NCBI GenBank assembly: GCA_024405065.1
Contig: JAKSPF010000004.1
Coordinates: 1-22,988 of the forward strand
From: Sphaerochaetaceae bacterium
Lineage (GTDB): Bacteria; Spirochaetota; Spirochaetia; Sphaerochaetales; Sphaerochaetaceae
Direction: 5' to 3'
Length of the DNA stretch: 22,988 nt
A model generated the notes under the pieces. It was not told the origin of the DNA. It worked only from the letters and a program-made list of their open reading frames with translations, and searched no databases. This document shows positions 21,589 through 22,988 of this stretch, piece after piece; position 1 is the first letter of the stretch, and every line of letters begins with the position of its first letter. A program made the translations under genes and the position numbers.

Positions 21589-22986
21589 ATGTCCGGTGCC
21601 AGAAAAAAAGAAAAGACATTTGAAAGATTTCAGTTTAAGAGCCGTGTAATAATGGACACTGTCGCAATTCTGTTTGCGTGGTTTTTTTCATACTATGTGA
21701 GATTTTTTGTGTTTTCCAGCGGCAATACGGATTATCTGTACGGTTTTTTCTATCTTTCTGCTTTGGCACTTGTTTCAGGTTACCTTTTTTTGTATTCATA
21801 CAGGCTGTACGATTCAGATATAGTAAGTAACTGGAGGCGTGAAGTTGAGCGTCTTGCTCGTGTTTCGCTGTCTGAGTTTCTGTTTTTTGTTTTTTTCTAC
21901 TACTACGTGCTGGATAAACGGGTAAGTAGGGTACATCTTGCACTTTATTTTGTGATGGTATTCCTGTTTCTGGTCTTCGGAAGATATTTTGTGAATGTTC
22001 TTTGTGCCAAGAGGATAAGAGAGGGAAAATTCAAACAGAGGGTTTTGCTTGTAGGTTACGGTGACAGGCTGAGGGAATACTGTAGGATTACCAAGAAGGA
22101 TGACGGTACAAGCCGTCTTGTTGTTGCCGGTCAATATCTCCATTATGGAAATACAATCAGTCAGGTTGCTCCGATAAGGGCTCATTCCATTGCGGAAGCT
22201 GTAGAAATTACCGATGCAGATGTTGTTGTAATTTCATTTCCGCATGAAATGAAGAACATAGAGTATGACTGTATTGATCAGGGAATGGAACTTTTTCATT
22301 GCAGAGTCTTTACTTTGCCGGGTATTCCCAAGTCTTATGTGGGAAGTGTCGTGTCAGATTTCCACGGTATTCCCACTCTGCAGATTAATGCAAAGTTTAT
22401 GACTTCAAGTAAGCTCTTTTTCAAACGGTCTTTTGATATTGTCAGTTGTACCGCCGCTGTGATTCTTCTGTCACCTCTCTATCTTTTTATTGCAATGCTC
22501 GTCAAACTTTCATCTCCGGGTCCCGTGTTTTTCAAACAGAAGAGAGTTACCAAAGACGGAAAGGTTTTTGAAATGCTTAAATTCAGGTCAATGAGAAATG
22601 ATATGCCTGAAGGAGAAGTACATTGGACCGAGGAAAACGATCCGAGAGTTACAAAGATAGGTAAAATATTGAGGAAGACAAGTCTTGATGAAATACCTCA
22701 GTTTTTTAATGTGATTGCAGGTACGATGAGTCTTATTGGCCCAAGACCGGAACGTCCGGAACTTGAAGACAGATTTAATAAATATATTCCCGGATACGCA
22801 ATGAGACATAGGATGAAGGCCGGAATTTCCGGATGGGCTCAGGTGAACGGATTGCGGGGTAACACTTCTTTGGAAAAACGGATTGACTATGATCTTTACT
22901 ATGTAAGAAACTGGTCTTTGTGGTTTGATATGAGAATTGTTATCCTGACTTTCTTCAAAGGTTTTGTAAATAAAAACGCTTACTGA
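21589..22986 (+). CDS. Polyprenyl-phosphate sugar-1-phosphate transferase (WbaP/WcaJ-like)
   Basis: This enzyme type transfers a sugar-1-phosphate from a nucleotide sugar to undecaprenyl phosphate, the first membrane step of exopolysaccharide, capsule or O-glycan synthesis. The 465-aa product has several N-terminal transmembrane helices (about 22-145) and a soluble nucleotide-binding-like middle domain (VLLVGYGDRLREY onward). The C-terminal catalytic domain runs from FFKRSFDIVS (about 278) with a re-entrant hydrophobic stretch, SPGPVFFKQKRV, KFRSM, the catalytic Asp367-Glu368 in TSLDEIPQFFNV, SLIGPRPERPE and AGISGWAQVNGLRG. The sugar specificity cannot be read. ATG 21589 has no SD and is at the predicted transcript start; Met22 (21652) is an alternative. 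The stop at 22984-22986 is two bases from the window end. Confidence 0.93.
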   Translation: MSGARKKEKTFERFQFKSRVIMDTVAILFAWFFSYYVRFFVFSSGNTDYLYGFFYLSALALVSGYLFLYSYRLYDSDIVSNWRREVERLARVSLSEFLFFVFFYYYVLDKRVSRVHLALYFVMVFLFLVFGRYFVNVLCAKRIREGKFKQRVLLVGYGDRLREYCRITKKDDGTSRLVVAGQYLHYGNTISQVAPIRAHSIAEAVEITDADVVVISFPHEMKNIEYDCIDQGMELFHCRVFTLPGIPKSYVGSVVSDFHGIPTLQINAKFMTSSKLFFKRSFDIVSCTAAVILLSPLYLFIAMLVKLSSPGPVFFKQKRVTKDGKVFEMLKFRSMRNDMPEGEVHWTEENDPRVTKIGKILRKTSLDEIPQFFNVIAGTMSLIGPRPERPELEDRFNKYIPGYAMRHRMKAGISGWAQVNGLRGNTSLEKRIDYDLYYVRNWSLWFDMRIVILTFFKGFVNKNAY

Positions 22987-22988
22987 TA

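Noticed and set aside
21426..21623. A 65-codon plus-strand frame between the Wzi-like gene and the sugar transferase
   Set aside because: It starts at TTG without an SD, overlaps both genes or the promoter, and its product resembles no protein family.

Overview
The window reads as chromosomal DNA of a spirochaete, most likely a Treponema-like bacterium. This assignment is inferred from gene order and protein character, not from a database search. Points in favour are a long uninterrupted S10-spc-alpha ribosomal operon without adk, map or infA between secY and rpmJ, zinc-binding (C+) forms of S14, L36 and S4, and signal-peptide-bearing outer-membrane-type proteins alongside RNase Y, YmdB and TlyA.

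Region 1 (1-12892) is one continuous plus-strand operon. It begins inside rplC (5' end outside the window) and runs rplD-rplW-rplB-rpsS-rplV-rpsC-rplP-rpmC-rpsQ-rplN-rplX-rplE-rpsN-rpsH-rplF-rplR-rpsE-rpmD-rplO-secY-rpmJ-rpsM-rpsK-rpsD-rpoA-rplQ. It closes with a strong intrinsic terminator. Genes abut, overlap or sit within about 20 nt, nearly all with Shine-Dalgarno (SD) sequences; the exception is a 45-nt hairpin-containing gap before rpoA. The main anomaly is an in-frame TAG in rplO, 18 codons before the expected end of L15.

Region 2 (12893-15757) holds a small exported beta-barrel-like protein with its own terminator. It is followed by a three-gene unit: a Dabb (A/B-barrel) protein, an IscU/NifU-like Fe-S scaffold and a GGGtGRT-family protein of unknown function. 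A strong hairpin terminator ends this unit.

Region 3 (15758-18879) starts with a clear sigma70-type promoter and contains rny (RNase Y), ymdB (metallophosphoesterase) and tlyA (FtsJ-like rRNA 2'-O-methyltransferase), all overlapping and probably co-transcribed. This suggests an RNA-metabolism unit.

Region 4 (18872-22988) contains a minus-strand GerMN-domain membrane protein, a divergent Wzi-like outer-membrane protein and a polyprenyl-phosphate sugar-1-phosphate transferase. The last two suggest a surface-glycan locus continuing beyond the window. All three genes lack SD sequences, and each has a sigma70-like promoter that would start transcription at or within about 2 nt of the ATG, so leaderless mRNAs are predicted. 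The divergent promoter region also carries three CCTG-type repeats spaced 10-11 bp apart. No gene-free stretch exceeds 300 bases.
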